A DNA stretch of 64,000 nt from NCBI RefSeq assembly GCF_036346875.1, contig NZ_CP107852.1:4526001-4590000 (forward strand), read 5' to 3'. The notes beneath the pieces were generated by a model. The model was not told the origin of the DNA. It saw nothing but the letters and a program-made list of their open reading frames with translations, and ran no database searches. Origin of the DNA: Nocardia sp. NBC_00508. GTDB taxonomy: Bacteria; Actinomycetota; Actinomycetes; Mycobacteriales; Mycobacteriaceae. Below are positions 63,798 to 64,000 of this stretch, one piece after another. The position numbers and the translations under genes were made by a program. How positions within the stretch are numbered: the first letter of the stretch is position 1; each line of letters begins with the position of its first letter.

Positions 63798-64000
63798 ATG
63801 CGGCAGCAGCATGCGACGACATCCGTTCAGCGGTCCGGTTTCGCCGAGCGCCATCGGGCCGCGCGCGAAGCCGTGCTCACGTCGCAGCGCGGCAGGCTGG
63901 TCGAAGCCATGGTGGAGTGCGTGGACAGCAAAGGCTATCCCGCGACCACGCTCACCGATCTCGTTGCGCGAGCGCGGGTTTCGCGCACCACCTTCTACGA
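63798..64000 (+). CDS. TetR-family regulator, N-terminal part (cut by window)
   Basis: The visible 67 codons read MRQQHATTSVQRSGFAERHR, then QRGRLVEAMVECVDSKGYPA, LTDLVARARVSRTTFYE, the helix-turn-helix of TetR. The gene continues past the window end. The start ATG 63798 follows AGAGGG. Target unknown. Confidence 0.85.
   Translation, partial: MRQQHATTSVQRSGFAERHRAAREAVLTSQRGRLVEAMVECVDSKGYPATTLTDLVARARVSRTTFY

Overview
The window is high-GC actinobacterial DNA, most likely from Nocardia or a close Nocardiaceae relative. The pointers are MspA/Nfp-type porins, an mprA-mprB-pepD-moaB2 block, mannosyltransferase Pmt, RpfB and many P450-ferredoxin pairs. The order of conserved genes (mprAB, pepD, moaB2, then SAF protein, FmdB-like protein, 5-FCL, galU, glp/moeA, rimJ, glpR, then arcA, pmt, ksgA, rpfB, tatD, metG) follows the Rv0981-Rv1010 stretch of Mycobacterium tuberculosis as I remember it, interrupted by accessory genes. 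No database could be searched; family calls rest on motifs read from the translations.

Layout. 0-3.5 kb: a divergent pair of operons for zinc-free ribosomal proteins (S18, S14, L33, L28 on the minus strand; a COG0523/Mrf-like protein, L31B, L32 on the plus strand) around two Zur-like boxes. 3.5-4.6 kb: about three copies of a 167-bp intergenic repeat that recurs inverted at 55 kb. 4.6-10.3 kb: a coiled-coil protein and a conservon (histidine kinase, roadblock, DUF742, GTPase) with an MHYT membrane protein attached. 10.6-15.2 kb: the MprAB stress two-component system, PepD protease and MoaB2, with matching direct-repeat boxes before mprA and before pepD. 15.8-19 kb: four MspA-family porin genes arranged A-B-A-B, a tandem duplication with a gene-conversion block. 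19.2-25.5 kb: SAF, FmdB-like, 5-FCL, galU, glp, rimJ, glpR and a tRNA-Ala(CGC).

Accessory region, 25.5-53 kb: a HAD hydrolase, an NTF2-like protein, a truncated Ada-AlkA protein, then a compact regulon in which an AfsR-type SARP gene is linked to a DrrAB-like ABC exporter, a small unknown protein and a P450 plus ferredoxin. Three promoters carry the same three-unit, 11-bp-spaced direct repeat, the typical form of a SARP operator. Next come a large unknown protein, an ArsR gene with a broken AHSA1 gene, a MarR-controlled quinone oxidoreductase with a cupin, a second P450-ferredoxin module under a TetR neighbour, a family-5 uracil-DNA glycosylase, a tandem pair of GyrI-like proteins, and an operon of an acyltransferase-like protein, an E1-like/nitroreductase fusion and a GAF-GGDEF-EAL c-di-GMP enzyme. 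That operon, probably a signal- or metabolite-producing system tied to c-di-GMP, is one of the two most interesting features; the SARP regulon is the other.

53-64 kb: SoxR, arginine deiminase, GntR, the second repeat locus, Pmt, a complete IS5-family element inserted in a 107-bp tandem repeat, an orphan copper chaperone with a CsoR-like box, then ksgA, rpfB, tatD and metG in the order expected for an inverted block, and the start of a TetR gene cut by the window edge.
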